64,000 bases of DNA from Platanthera guangdongensis (lineage: Eukaryota > Streptophyta > Magnoliopsida > Asparagales > Orchidaceae). The stretch spans positions 112,560,589 through 112,624,588 of the forward strand of contig CM077162.1 in the NCBI GenBank assembly GCA_039583875.1, in the 5' to 3' direction. The position numbers and the translations under genes are program-made. The stretch's first letter is position 1, and the number at the start of each line of letters is the position of its first letter. The notes under the pieces were generated by a model. That model had not been told where the DNA came from. It saw only the letters and a list, made by a program, of their open reading frames with translations, and did not search any database. Of the stretch, positions 47,397 to 58,601 are shown one piece after another.

Positions 47397-48762
47397 TTGT
47401 TTGCTGGTATAGAACAAGTCAAAACTGAGGGGGAGCAAGCAAGAACTGAGGGGGAGCAAGCTGAAATTGAGGGGATGCAAGCTGACATTGAGGGGGAGCA
47501 AGTCAGGACTGAAGGGGAGGAGCAAGGGACTCAGGGGGAGTTACCTAGATCTGACAAAGAGCTGCCCACAAGTCCAAAGGACACTATGAATCTAGAAAGT
47601 ACTTCTGATTTTGATGATGGAGAAGCTCTAAGAGCAAAGAAGAGGAAGCTGATGGTTTTCAAAAGAAGAAGCCAAAGTTATAAAAGGGCATTGCAAACTA
47701 CTCTACAACCAGTTTCTGCACAAGATTATAGTTCTTTGTTGGTATCTTTGCAGGTAAAGTTGGATGAACAAAGGATAGCCATGGAGAAATATATGGATGA
47801 GACTCATAAAGATCTGCAATTCTCCTTGGCTCAAGATATTAAATCCATAAGATTTGAAGTAAATCAGAACAAGAAGGAAATGACAGATTGCTTCCACAAA
47901 GGTGACAATGTTGTAGTCTATCTTGCAAAACAACAAGAAGGATTAAAGACTCAAGTTGATGATATTGCTGTTAAACAAGGCTATGTCTTAGAAAATCAAC
48001 TAAGGATGAATGACAATCTGACTGAATCACATAATGTGATTGTTACAGAATTAAAGAATATTGCTGCTGCTCAGACTGAAGCAACGGCTAAAGCCTAGTC
48101 AGAGTTTGATAAAAAATTACAGGAAGAACTAGCTGCTGTACAAACAGCTATTAAGAATTCTCAAAAGATCATTTCTGATCAGCTACTAAAACTAAGGTCA
48201 TTTTATAAAGATGGTGTTAATTATCTAGATGAACAAGTAAGATTTCAAAAAGATGACCTCAGGGATCATATTGAGAGGGAAGTCATAAAGGTAGAGAGAG
48301 TGTTAGTCAAAGTTGGCTCAGATCATGCTAAATGGATATCTAATAGCATCAGAGCCACCCTTGGATATCCACCCCTATGTGATGATGATAATGTAGCTGA
48401 GTCAGGTGTGCAACCTGCTTATTTTGAAGGTGATCAACTTGAAGTTGCTCTGGTCATTTACCCTCCAACAGATTTTGATATGATTCAGCAAGAAGTACAG
48501 TCCATGTACAGTCCTCCACAGGAGGTTGACAATATTATTATTGAGAAAGTGGAAATATCAGAGGCAGTTCTGACTAAAGAGAAAGAAGCTCTATTGTCTC
48601 AGAAAAGGTTTAGAGAACAGGCTGAGTGGAAGCCTGATTTTGAGTAATGGAGCCCCACTTCCAGGAATATTATATTGACTGCCTGGAAGGCTGTGAAGGA
48701 CAAGACTCATGATAGGCACAAATGGTACACTGAGCAAGAATGGCACAAATATGAAGCCAGCT
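47397..48762 (+). pseudogene. Element B third ORF: coiled-coil protein
   Basis: Open from about 47397 (TTG; the first ATG in frame is near 47475) to TAG at 48096, where Gln would fit. It then stays open in the same frame to TAA at 48645 and reads on briefly. About 415 residues in all. It begins with five or six copies of a TEGEQA-like repeat, then a basic patch (RAKKRKLMVFKRR), then about 250 residues of heptad-like, Gln/Lys/Glu-rich helix. The C-terminal part has YPPLCDDDN and YPPTDFDMIQQEVQ. No signal peptide or membrane span is seen. The position is that of the Sirevirus env-like ORF, but the content suggests an internal coiled-coil protein. Function unknown. Better preserved than its own gag-pol. 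Confidence 0.7.
47429..47540 (+). repeat. Polypurine-like GGGGGAG repeats inside B's third ORF
   Basis: GGGGGAG at 47429, 47450, 47492 and 47534, plus two variants (GGGGATG at 47471, GGGGAGG near 47515), about 21 bp apart and in frame with the TEGEQA repeat. The word is the core of the polypurine tract at 49094. Repeated polypurine-like motifs after pol have been described for Sireviruses. Confidence 0.8.
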
Positions 48763-49093
48763 GAAGATACTGAAGCTCCAGTACAAGCCAAGATCCAGTC
48801 AGGCAAAGGCATAGTCCTCAAGCAGCCTGATCAGTCTTAGAATAGATTAACTAGATTTTACAACATTGTAATCTTTAGTTTTAAAAATTTATGTAAACTA
48901 TTGTTAAGAAACTTTTGAAAGTTTAAACAAATCAATGATTAATGCTCATTATGTTTGCATCATTATTCTGTGATGACATTTTATACATGTTTTGTTTATA
49001 AGTTACCCTATCATGTAATGTTTTTATACATCATAATGTGTGTTTATTATGAATGGTGTATATCATTGACTAAGGGTTATGACTTCTCCAAAT
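48763..49093. other. 3' non-coding part of B
   Basis: AT-rich stretch between the third ORF and the polypurine tract. Nothing further is recognised. A's counterpart (19828-19991) is similar in composition. Confidence 0.6.
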
Positions 49094-49103
49094 AGGGGGA
49101 GAT
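49094..49103 (+). other. Polypurine tract of element B
   Basis: AGGGGGAGAT directly before the LTR start TGTTGGG. Same flanks as in A. Confidence 0.92.
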
Positions 49104-50866
49104 TGTTGGGTACATTGGAAAATGTGTACCAGAATTGAAGAAGCCTCGCCTTACTCAATGATATGCATCAAGGTGTATTTGATTTTTTTTTTTGAGTTTA
49201 TATATGTAGGTTAAGAAAATACAGTAATGCAGGAAAAGTTTCTAAGTCCATGAGTCGACACCAGAAGAAGCTGTGTCGACACTTATGAAGGATTGTGTCG
49301 ACACTGGAGAAAAGCTGTGTCGACACCTGGAGTCAATTGTGTCAACACTTGGAAAGGCTGTGTCGACACCAGAAGAAACTGTGTCGACATACAGAGGTAG
49401 TGTCGACACACAGAAAAGCTTAGTCGACATCAACTGTGTCGACACACAGAGGCAGTGTCGACACACAGAAGACTTTGCCGACATCAACTATGTCGACATA
49501 TAGGACTTGTGTCGACATATAGCAGAGTTTCAACAAAGTTGATTTTTGTGAAGAGAAGAAGTGATTGTGTCGACACACAGAACTAGTGTCGACACATTCT
49601 ACAAAAGCTGTGTCGAGAAGCAGTGTCAACACCCAGGGAGCTGTGTCGACACCACCAAGGCTTGTGTCAACACATAGTCCACTTGTGTCGACACATGATG
49701 AAGTTCAGTCTCGACACTTTTCTGACAGAGACAAAGTTTCAAGAAGTGACTGGAAGACTTGATAGCTGCCATTACCAACCGATATACTGCAACTGTCAGA
49801 GCTGTCAGAAGTTCGTTAGAAACCGGATCAGCTGGTTACCATGGAGGAAGTCTATATAAAGACATTATCCATCAACAAAAGATACATATAAATACAATAT
49901 AGATACACATAACATAAAAACGAAAAAACAGAAGAAGATTTTCAACAGAAGATCTAAGAAGACATTCTCAAGTGGTGATCTACTCAGAGTTTGTCAAGAG
50001 AATTCAAAGAAGAATTCAGAAGAATCTTAAGAAGAATTTGGAGAGAGAGAGCTCCATCTATTCAAGTGAAGAAAGGGACTTACATCAACACGTCTCTTAA
50101 GTGCATATTCTGAACCAGGCTGCCAAGAAGAATTCAGATTGATTTCTGAATTTCAAGAAAGAAGCTGATTGAAGATCAACTTCAAAGGAGATCAACCCTA
50201 CTTTGTTCATATTCAAGAAGCTTTGAAGAAAGCTAAGACAGGTTGATCTCTAGCATCAGATTCTTTCAAGAACTGATCAAGAAACCTTCCATCCTTTCTC
50301 TCTCAACCAGGGTGGTGGTAAATTTCAAATTTACATCTATTTTTAGTAGGATCTTTTTAAGATCTGAGTTGTAAGCCTGATTTATAGAGGCTGAATTGTA
50401 GGAGATTAAGTTCCCTGAGTGTTAGGCCTTGTTGAAGGCTGAGGTAGGGCTGAGAGCCTGAGTTGTAGGAGATTTTCATCTCTGAGTTGTAGGCCTTGTT
50501 GAAGGCTGAGGTAGGGCAGATTGCCTGAGCTGTAGAAGTGTGGACTCACTCTGAGTTGTAGGAGCCTTATTTGGGTTCTGAGCTGTAAGATCTGCGGATC
50601 TGAGAAGAAGGAAAGAAGTTAGGCTGAATCTAGCACACTGCTAGATAGGCAAGGGGGAAAGTGGATGTACCCAGACCTTAGGGAACCACTATAAATTTGT
50701 GTGTCATCTGTGATTGTGTGTGATTTTGTGAATTCTGTGATTGTGGTAGCTGTAGAACTGATTGATTTAATTTTATTATCTGATTTAATATTCTGCCTTA
50801 GTGTTAAAATAAATTGTACCTATTCACCCCCCCCCCCCTCTAGGTGTTTAGGAACTAATTCTTTCA
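49104..50866 (+). repeat. 3' LTR of element B
   Basis: 1763 bp, colinear with 39959-41714. Palindrome cluster 49254-49705, TATA 49853-49860. A run of twelve C (50827-50838) replaces ACCTCCC of the 5' copy. Followed by TSD CTTAC. Confidence 0.95.
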
Positions 50867-50871
50867 CTTAC

Positions 50872-51700
50872 GGTACCCAGACTTTGAGTTAGCCGGCACC
50901 TTGAACTCAGACTTCTTATCACCCAAGCTTTTCTTCGCTTGAACATTCTTCATGTCCTTCTCCAAAGACCGAGCCGTGTTGAGCAGGGTCAAGAAACCAT
51001 GCGTCATCAGCCCCGAGAGTAGTAGCCTCAAGTCATCTCTTAGACCTTGTAGAAATGGTTGGTCTTACGCTCCTCATCCGCGATGGTAGAGCTAGCGTAC
51101 CGACCCAAATGAGTAAACTCGTGGAGATACTCATCCACGCTACTCTCTCCTTATACCAACCACTGGAACTCATTCTCCAAAGCTATCCTCTGAGTCGAAG
51201 GGAGGTACCTAGACAAAAGCATTCTCGAGAACTCCTTCATCGAGACATCTGTAAGTTGCCTTCCTCTCAATAGATGCAGCTCCAAACCCTCCCACCATAG
51301 CCTAGCGTCTCCATCCAACAGGAACATAGCTATAGTGGTCATCTGCCACTCCTCCGTCATCGTCGCTGTCAAGACTCTCTTCACACGGGAGAGACAGTCT
51401 TCAGCTTCAGATGGAGTTCCCAAACCCGAGAATACTGCAGGATTAAAGCTCATGACATGTTTGAGCTGTCTCTCGGGTTCCCTCCTCGGCACCAACAGCT
51501 CCACTCTTCTCGACTCAACCTCTGGAAGAGGTACCTACTCCATCGCAGAAGCGGGCTGCTGCATTTGACTTGCAGGCTGCGCATTGATCATGGAAAACAC
51601 TGCTTCGGCCACCAATCGTATGGTTTCAGCCAATGAAGGATTGCAGGAGCATCATTTGGTGCACTACGAGCCTCAGAAACTCGACGTTCTGATGGCCCGA
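50872..51700 (-). pseudogene. Element D gag, N-terminal part
   Basis: Minus-strand capsid-type Gag, clearest at 51151-51504. It contains FNPAVFSGLGTPSEAEDCLSRV, then LLDGDARLWWEGLE and the FSRMLLSRYLP motif. The text goes on to 50872, where element B interrupts; the zinc knuckle lies on the other side at 39830-39872. The true start is upstream of 51504 and unclear because of stops near 51545. E's gag at 62870-63960 is a close relative. Confidence 0.85.
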
Positions 51701-51928
51701 CACTGCTTCTGGTCACCTATAGTTATACAAAGCACTGTTAAGCGACCAAACAAAATCGCAAACAGTAATTATAGGAATACACAGGTTCCTCAAACACGTG
51801 TATTTTCATTCCTAAGTGGACATTCATGGGTTCTTTTGTTGTTATAACGATGACGCACACACATGTGCTCACCACCCCTTAAAAAGAATTCGAGCACGAA
51901 TTCAGTTTAAGCCTGACCGAAACCAGTA

Positions 51929-51939
51929 GTCTGATACCA
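51929..51939 (-). other. Primer-binding site of D
   Basis: Minus-strand TGGTATCAGAC, three bases from the right LTR. Matches the initiator tRNA-Met complement over ten bases and fixes the right LTR as the 5' one. Confidence 0.88.
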
Positions 51940-51942
51940 AAT

Positions 51943-53954
51943 TGTAACACCCCCTATCCGTCACATAGCATATAGCAGTAGGTCCGGCCGGGGCTCGACG
52001 TCATATACCACAGACAGACTGGGTAGTTATTCAATGGAAACCATCCTACCAATCCAACGTCCTATACAGAGTCATTCTAGCGGTAGTAATTAAAACTTGC
52101 ATTAATAAAGAACCCAACACTAGCATGAATGTCCACTAATAAGCCAAAAGGAATGAAGTACAAATACACAAGTACTGGCCTTATGGCGTTATAATTGTTT
52201 TCCTCAAATTACATATTTTAATTCAAACCTCGGCACGCAGGCCGGCCATACATGAATAAAAGAAAACACTCAAAAATTAGGCCTTTGAGGGCCAGCTCAG
52301 CAACTTGGGTTTTAGCCCGCTATTTACCGCTCGGCTCTGTAGCACCTACAAGCATAATCCACCGCAACGGTGGCAAAACAAAGCAACGGTCAGCAATGCT
52401 GGCCAAATTATAACGATCCCGCCCCCAACCCGGGGCGGCGATGCTCCTTCCCTGCACTTTATTAGCATAATCAAGCAGTATGTATATACATTACATCACA
52501 GGCGTTGGCATGCATGGCCACATGCCCCGTGCACTCAGGGCACATTCTCGGTGAACCGGTCAATGTCACGTCAATTTAAGCCATAAACATTCCGGTCTCA
52601 CCACCGCCACTTTGACAGCCAAACTATGAGTCTTTTGTCATCCCGGCATGGGTCACGTCAATTTAAGCCATAGACCACCGAATACCCTCATCTATGCCAA
52701 CAGCTCCAACCAAACGACATAGAACGGGTACGGTTCCGTCTAACCCGTGCTTACATCGCAACGACAATTTAAGCCATATGCGCGGGTCAAACTTCTCCCG
52801 AGTCCCGTGTCCGTCACACAATTCACCTAACTCGGTTATGTTCAAGTTGGCTCCCAAGCCACCAAGTTGGCAGAACCACGGATCTTCCCAGTTTTCTGGG
52901 TGCACCTTGGAGTTAATCCCCAAGGCTCCCTGCTGCAATCTAGCCCGTAGCAAACCCAAAAAACAAACATTTGCACGGAGTCTTCTCCGGCCATTTATGC
53001 AATGCACATCACCGATCCAAACAAACTTGTCCGGGTAGGCTTCACACATCATGCCTATATCCATTCTCGATTACGGACTCTACATGTACACAACAGGGGC
53101 TATTCATGTCTACCCGAAGGAACCTCTCAAACTCACCGCAAACTCGCGAGAGCGGGCTTCCCTATGCAAAAGAAGTAGAGCTTCACATGCTCAAGTAGAA
53201 AATCGTTACCCTAACGTTCTTCCTTGGCGCCATGGAAAAGTATGCGGATGAAAAGCACCGCCCTCTCCTTGCCTCCATAGATCCGAAGTCATTTCACGAT
53301 TTGGAGCTCCGAAGCTTCGCCGGTGACCGGATCTAGACTTCTTCTTCCTCGCTGCTCGCGCCTCTCTCTAAAATTTAGACAGAGAACCGGCGAACAGAAG
53401 ATTTGGGTCTGACCTCCATCCATCGGATCCCAACATAAAGAAATGTACGGCTACGATCCGGGTCTGACCTGGAAAAACTGGTCCGAACACCGCACGGTTC
53501 ACAAACTAGAGCAGGACACATCCGCGACAAACTCAAACTGTGCCAGGACATTTAGCCGAGACTCTGCCAAGACCCCTGTGTCGACACTCTGTGTCAAAAC
53601 TCTGTGTCGACACAGCGGGCCCTGTGTCGACACAGCGGGCCCTGTGTCGACACAGCGGGCCCTGTGTCGACACAGCGGGCCCTGTGTCGACACAGCGGGC
53701 CCTGTGTCGACACAGCGGGCCCTGTGTCGACACAGCGGGCCCTGTGTCGACACAGCGGGACCTATAACGACATAGCGGGCCCTATGTCGACACAACAGGC
53801 CCTATGTCGACACAGCAGACTGTGTCAAACATGCCACAACTTGCCAAGGACATGGCCTATGACACTCCTGTGTCCCAGGCCGTGTGACCCCTGCCAAATT
53901 CCAAACTTGGCTCAAAATGCCTCCTGTCGCTCTTTTGAGTTTCGGGGCGTTACA
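51943..53954 (-). repeat. Right LTR of D (5' LTR for its genes)
   Basis: 2012 bp from TGTAACACCCCC to GGCGTTACA. It is uninterrupted and so shows the empty site of F near 52915. It ends with the 20-bp array and one GACACTCCTGTGTC-type unit related to E's field. Confidence 0.94.
53577..53824. repeat. 20-bp tandem array, right LTR of D (about 8 good units)
   Basis: Unit CCCTGTGTCGACACAGCGGG, eight near-identical copies, then three degraded units (CATAGCGGG, CACAACAGG, CACAGCAGA). The good units all read GCGGG where the left LTR reads GCAGG. The last two degraded units keep the A form. Confidence 0.96.
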
Positions 53955-53959
53955 ATTCA

Positions 53960-54997
53960 GGGGCCAGAACTTTGGAGAGAAGAATATTGCGGCAAGGATA
54001 CTTCTACCCCACAATGAGAAAAGATTCTGAATCATATGCAAAGAAGTGTGCCCAATGCCAAACATTTGCTCCGCTTCAACTCCAATCATCGCAGCGACTT
54101 GTGTCAATCACCAAGCCCTGGCCTTTCGCAGTTTGGGGAATGGACCTCCTTGGGCCATTTCCCATGGCAAGCGGACAACAATTCTTTATCTTGGTTATGA
54201 TTGATTACTTCAACAAATGGATTGAAACCAAGGCACTAGCAAAGACAACAACCCAAGTGATAAAAATATTTTTATGGGGGGAGATAATTTGCAGGCATGG
54301 GATCCCGATGACAATAATTACGGATAATGGGCTGCAGTTCAATAATTAAGAGATGAAGAACTTTTGCAAACAAGTCGGCATAAAGCTGCGGTTCTCGTCA
54401 GTTCATCATCCCAGAAGCATTGGCCAGGTAGAAGCTGCGAATAAACAGATACATAATTTGCTAAAAAAGAAAGTGCAGAATCTGAGGGGCAACTTGGCAG
54501 AGGAGCTTCATTCAGTTATGTGGACCCTCAGAACAACCCCTTGCACAACTACCGGAGAAACTCCTTTCAAGCTATCTCACGGTTCAGAGGCTCTCATCCC
54601 GGTGGAATTTGAGGTTCCGACTCCTAGGGTTTTACTGGCCAGGGAAAGTTGGGAAGACTGGCTTGAGATTAACGACGAGAATATGAGACATAGCTTGGAT
54701 CAAATTGAAGAAATGCGAGATGAAGCCACCATCAGGAAAGAGGAAGTCAAGCAAACAATGGCCAGATATTTTGACAAAAATATCAGGATCAAGCATTTTT
54801 CAGTGGGAGATCTCGTCCTGAAAACAGTAGATGCAGCCACATGAACTGGTTCTGTGGGCAAGCTGAACCCGAATTGGAATGGACCATTCATCATTAAGAA
54901 AGACCTGAGGAATGGAGCATATCAACTACAAACCTATGACGGAGAAGATGTCCCCTATACTTGGAATGGCGATGATTTAAAGCAGTTTTATGCTTAA
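53960..54997 (+). pseudogene. Element C integrase, main part
   Basis: Resumes C's pol after D. The zinc domain ends with KKCAQCQ (about 54045). The catalytic core has GMDLLGPF, then TDNGLQF (about 54330), and VEAANKQI where a Glu follows the Gly-Gln pair. The C-terminal part ends LNPNWNGPF and DDLKQFYA with TAA at 54995. Stops at about 54347 and 54842; the second is TGA where Trp fits. This is the strand-transfer enzyme of the element, close to complete but broken. Confidence 0.9.
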
Positions 54998-55380
54998 GCA
55001 AACACTTATCATCTGTGTTCATTTCAATGATTATGGCAATAAAACTTTCTAGCTAATAATTTTTTGTACATGGCACAATCACTTTCTCCTATCTACAATG
55101 CAAAGTAAAAAATCACCACACCAAGAGACATCGCCAAGTCCAGCTTGGACCCCCCCCCCCCCCCGGAGAATTGTTGTCATTAGCGTAACACCACGATGAT
55201 CACATGTTGCGGGGAGATTTCGCACTGTGTAGTGGGAGCTTGAAGATTCTTGCGCGGTGGGCTACTGGATTTTGGATCCCAGCTAGTACCTGACTCCACC
55301 TCTGCATTTTTGGAGGGACAAGGTGGTTGATAGCTCTACTAAGCTTGCAAGTGATAGCGTACACGTTGATGATCTCTTTG
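54998..55380 (+). other. Start of C's 3' non-coding region
   Basis: No gene seen. Contains a run of fifteen C (55150-55164), which may be unstable or a sequencing weak spot, and CGGGGAGATTTCGC near 55210, a polypurine-like word. Confidence 0.6.
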
Positions 55381-56210
55381 AGGAAAGCAATGCCATCCGG
55401 CACCTACCCATAGATGATCCAAGTTTGTACCCTCGAATACTCTCTGGTACCCTCAAGCGGTGCCTGCAGGAGACCCACAGCCTTGTTGATCTCAAAGGAA
55501 AGCATTGTCGCTCCGGCTGCACCTGCCCGAAAGATCAATTTACGCTGTACTCCAGGCAACAGGGCAGTAAACCTTTCCGTTGAGCTTACAGCTTCTATGA
55601 CCCCGTGAGGAAAGCAATGCCGCTCCAGCCGCACCTGCCCACTTGGTCACATAGGCCTATAGCTCATTCTTCACAGGAAATTGACAAGGCGTGGACTGCA
55701 AAATTTGAGTCTGCTTAGTCCGTCGGTACTCTGGGTTGATCTTACAGCCTGTGACCGAGCGAGGAAAGCAATGTCGCTCTGGACGCACCTGCCCGCTTGG
55801 TCACCTAGTGCTGTGAATCATTTCAATCTCTATTACGGACTGCACTATGGTGTCCGCGCAGTCCGCCAACTATTTCCAATTTTCCTGTATCTGACCTTGC
55901 GAGGAAAGCAATGCATTATGCACCTGCCCGCTTGGTTAGGTTTGGAATTTTTATCCTCGAGGATTGTACTTGGTTATCCGCAGAGTCCGTCATTTATGCC
56001 GGAATGTTGTAACTGACCTTTCGAGGAAAGCAATGCATTATGCACCTGCCCGCTGGGTTAGGTTGTGGATCATGTCTTGGAGCAGAATGTATGTTAGTAT
56101 CCGTACAGTCTGCCAAGTTCGGATTGATCTTGATGCTTTTGTGACTGTTAGTGTCCGGACTATATGAGAAAAGCAATGCTACATGCACCTACCTGCTCGG
56201 TCATTTAAGT
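55381..56210 (+). repeat. Degenerate 112-154 bp tandem repeats in C's 3' region
   Basis: Seven units with the core AGGAAAGCAATGC, a few variable bases, then GCACCTGCCCGCTTGGTCA. The cores start at 55381, 55496, 55608, 55762, 55902, 56024 and 56167, spacings 115, 112, 154, 140, 122 and 143. Most later cores are preceded by TGACC and most units carry an AGTCCGCC word. Tat/Ogre elements are known for variable tandem repeats in this region. Confidence 0.85.
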
Positions 56211-56717
56211 CTGTAACCAATCACTCTCAGCCTGCAAAATCATATTTATAATTTTCTCAGTTCGCAACAACAATCATCGATCTTTCTTAACTCGCAAAAA
56301 TTTATTTAATTAATTTACATGCGGACTGGAATTGGTATCCGTCAGAGTCCGCCAGTTATGTCTTTTTTTGAAAAATTATAAGGACTTAGCGAGCTGCAAA
56401 TAAAATATCACGGCCTGAATTATTGTCGGCCTTAGTTATCATCAAGTTATACTCATCCTAAGCATGCGGCCTAAAATCTAAGTTACACGGACTAGTTTTT
56501 TTGTTAATCGACAATGATTATTGATCGAATACCGAACGAGCCTCATCAAAGCATAAAGGAAGCAAAAAATGAGCAATAAAAAGTAGCAGAATGCGGGGAT
56601 TGAGCAAAATATCCTTTATTTTCATTCCAAAAAAAAATATATTTGCATCTGTTTATCTTTTGGCGACCTCAAATGAAGTCCGCCATTCTACAGAAAGAAG
56701 AAACAAAAGAACTCTAT
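56211..56717. other. AT-rich spacer after the repeats
   Basis: No coding frame. Further AGTCCGCC/GCGGACT words near 56330-56360. Ends at the 3' side of the antisense gene below. Confidence 0.5.
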
Positions 56718-57194
56718 TCATTCTGAAATCATCTTTTGCCATTTTTTCGCAGTCGCGTCCGGGCTAGATCCGTCAATATGAACTACAGGAGAATATCCTC
56801 CTGAGTCGCTGTCGCTGCTGCCATTAGAGCTCGTGCTATCCGTGGATTTCGTCTCCGCGCTGCCATCAGAATCCAAAGAAGAGGCGGCCTGCTCCGACTG
56901 ATCACCCTGCTGCCGGCTTGAAGCGACATCATCAGGAGCTCCATCATCGGCTAATTCTTCTTCCTCGCCTTCTTCCTCTTCTTCCTCAACGGCAACTGCT
57001 TTCCCTTTTGCAGTCCGCTCCCATTCAGCAATCCTCTCCTTCAGATCAGGGAAGAGCTGCAGGAAAGGAACCTTGTCCACCCCTTCCTTCATGAAGCCGT
57101 CATTGACAAGGCGCTCAATGGCGATCTCAACACTTACCTTCACAAAAGGAAACATGGCATTTTGGAAGCTAAGATTGGTGACATCATACGCGGA

Positions 57195-57268
57195 CTGTAA
57201 AAATAAATGAACGAAGTCAGTCCGCTGCGGATAAGTAACAGAGACCGCCACAAATATCAAAAATTTAC
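57195..57268 (-). other. Intron 2 of antisense gene 2
   Basis: Minus-strand GTAAATTTTTG to ATTTTTACAG, 74 bp, phase 0. It holds the stop that would end exon 2's frame if unspliced. Confidence 0.72.
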
Positions 57269-57789
57269 CGTTGCATCCTCTTTACACTGGTTGACCCTTT
57301 TCCCTAACTTTACATTCCTGTCCGTTATCAGCTTGTTTTCTCGCAGAAGCTGCTCGTTCTCCCTAAGCAGGTCGCGGGTCAGGCAACCCACAAAATGGTT
57401 GGTGGCAGCGCTGTTCGCGCTGGCTTGAGCAGCGAGCAGGGGGATGTCGGCAGGGTCCACTCTCTTCAGGTCATGTAAGTTACGCTTTCTGTAAAGCATG
57501 GAGATCTCCACGTGAGCATGACGGGAGGTCCGCAGACTCCTCCAGGAGGGAAGGGCAATGGAAAGACAGGCGTATTTATTTTTTCCGTGACAGTGGATCA
57601 TCGGGTTGCCCCTCAGATCTTTCTGCTTTTGCCCAAAGCCTTGCATGTCAAAACTTTCCGAGGAGGAGTAGTTCGCGACGGGATCCCCCTCCTCCCTCCT
57701 CTTGCTCGCAATTTCCTTCTTCTTTTCTCTTTGAGTAGGAGTCAGCCCACCCAGTGTCTGAGGCAGATTAGCTGGAACTGCCATGGTCA

Positions 57790-57865
57790 CTGCAGGAACA
57801 AGGAAAACTGAATCAGTGCACTGCAGGTCGTGGCGGATATATTCCAGATCGCGACAGACACTTAC
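57790..57865 (-). other. Intron 1 of antisense gene 2
   Basis: Minus-strand GTAAGTGTCTG to CTTGTTCCTGCAG, 76 bp, phase 1. Both ends are strong plant splice sites. Confidence 0.75.
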
Positions 57866-58601
57866 TCTCTTGGCGGGCTACGGTATCCAAGCTTGGTAGG
57901 AGAGAAATGTAGTAATCAATGTCGAGCCTCGCCACTGCCACGAACTCGACGATGGCATTCTCCACCGCATCCAGCTGCACGCTTTTAAAAGCAGAGCCCT
58001 CCTGTACCTGCGGATAGGTATGAGTGAACCCTAAGTCGCCCTCGAAGATAAGATACCTCGAAGTCCAGTTATGGATCTTGTTCGGCAAACCCATAACTTT
58101 CATCCCTCGACAGTAGAAGTATATGACGCCTTTATATTGGCGGCCTCCGGAGGGAGTCACTGAGCAGGCTGAAAATATTTTTCTGAAGATATTCAATGAA
58201 AATGTGATTTTCTCAGATCGCAGATAAGAAAGATAGTTATAAATGGCGGTCACGGTGTTCGGCGCGAGCTGTCCAGGAACCATGCCGTAGTGTTCAAAAA
58301 TCTCTACGATCTCTCATAGCAAGGGAAACTTGAACCCGCTCTCGAAGTGATCAATGGGCACTGCGATCTGCGTTGCAGTAGAGAAGTTTATTCTCTCCTG
58401 CTCCTCAGGAAAAAGCGCAAGCACTGGCGAGCCCACGACGTGCCTCTCCACGAATGCGTCCAGCTCAGCCTCAGTCAATTAACATTTCTTATGATCGGCA
58501 GCATGGAAAGCAGTCGTAGCATCAATACGTGCGGACACCATTTTCGCAGGCCACATGGACTTTTTCTTCAATCACATTTCTTGTGTGGAAGACTGGGGCT
58601 G

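Larger units (their letters stand above)
39959..50866 (+). mobile_element. Element B: Sirevirus-like Ty1/copia element, decayed
   Basis: 10,908 bp, flanked by TSD CTTAC (39954-39958 and 50867-50871). LTRs of 1756 and 1763 bp begin TGTTGGGTACATT and end TTTCA. It has a tRNA-Met primer site, a gag-pol broken by many stops, a palindrome cluster, a nearly open coiled-coil ORF and a polypurine tract identical to A's. It shares family traits with A but has different LTRs. The partial LTR G at the left edge of the window is its closest relative here. Confidence 0.95.
23280..53954 (-). mobile_element. Element D: chromovirus-type Ty3/gypsy element, split by F and B
   Basis: Minus-strand element flanked by TSD ATTCA (23275-23279 and 53955-53959), beginning TGTAACAACCCC and ending GGCGTTACA. 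Without F and B it is about 9.1 kb. The right LTR is its 5' LTR. A tRNA-Met primer site lies left of it, then gag, protease, RT, RNase H, integrase and chromodomain tail, polypurine tract and the left LTR. It resembles E in both LTR and protein and is of the same broad family. F sits in its left LTR and B in its gag. Its genes are full of stops. Confidence 0.93.
56718..58541 (-). pseudogene. Antisense gene 2 of element C: spliced, gypsy-type transposon-domain protein
   Basis: ATG at 58541, about 61 bases after a TATA box. Three exons: 58541-57866, 57789-57269, 57194-56718. The two introns (76 and 74 bp) have GTAAGT..TGCAG and GTAAAT..TACAG ends. Exons total 1674 nt, exactly 558 codons with stop, so phase agrees across both junctions. 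Exon 1 contains FEHYGMVPGQLAPNT, YLSYLR and a YFYCRG..SRYLIF stretch, like the plant putative gypsy-type transposon domain (Transposase_28 kind). Exon 2 is basic and helical (LLRENEQLLRENK). Exon 3 ends in a Glu-rich and Ser/Asp-rich tail. TAA at 58479-58481 and TGA at 58314-58316 (CGA to TGA) interrupt exon 1. The domain match is from memory of the pattern. It is transcribed against the element's own genes. Confidence 0.72.
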
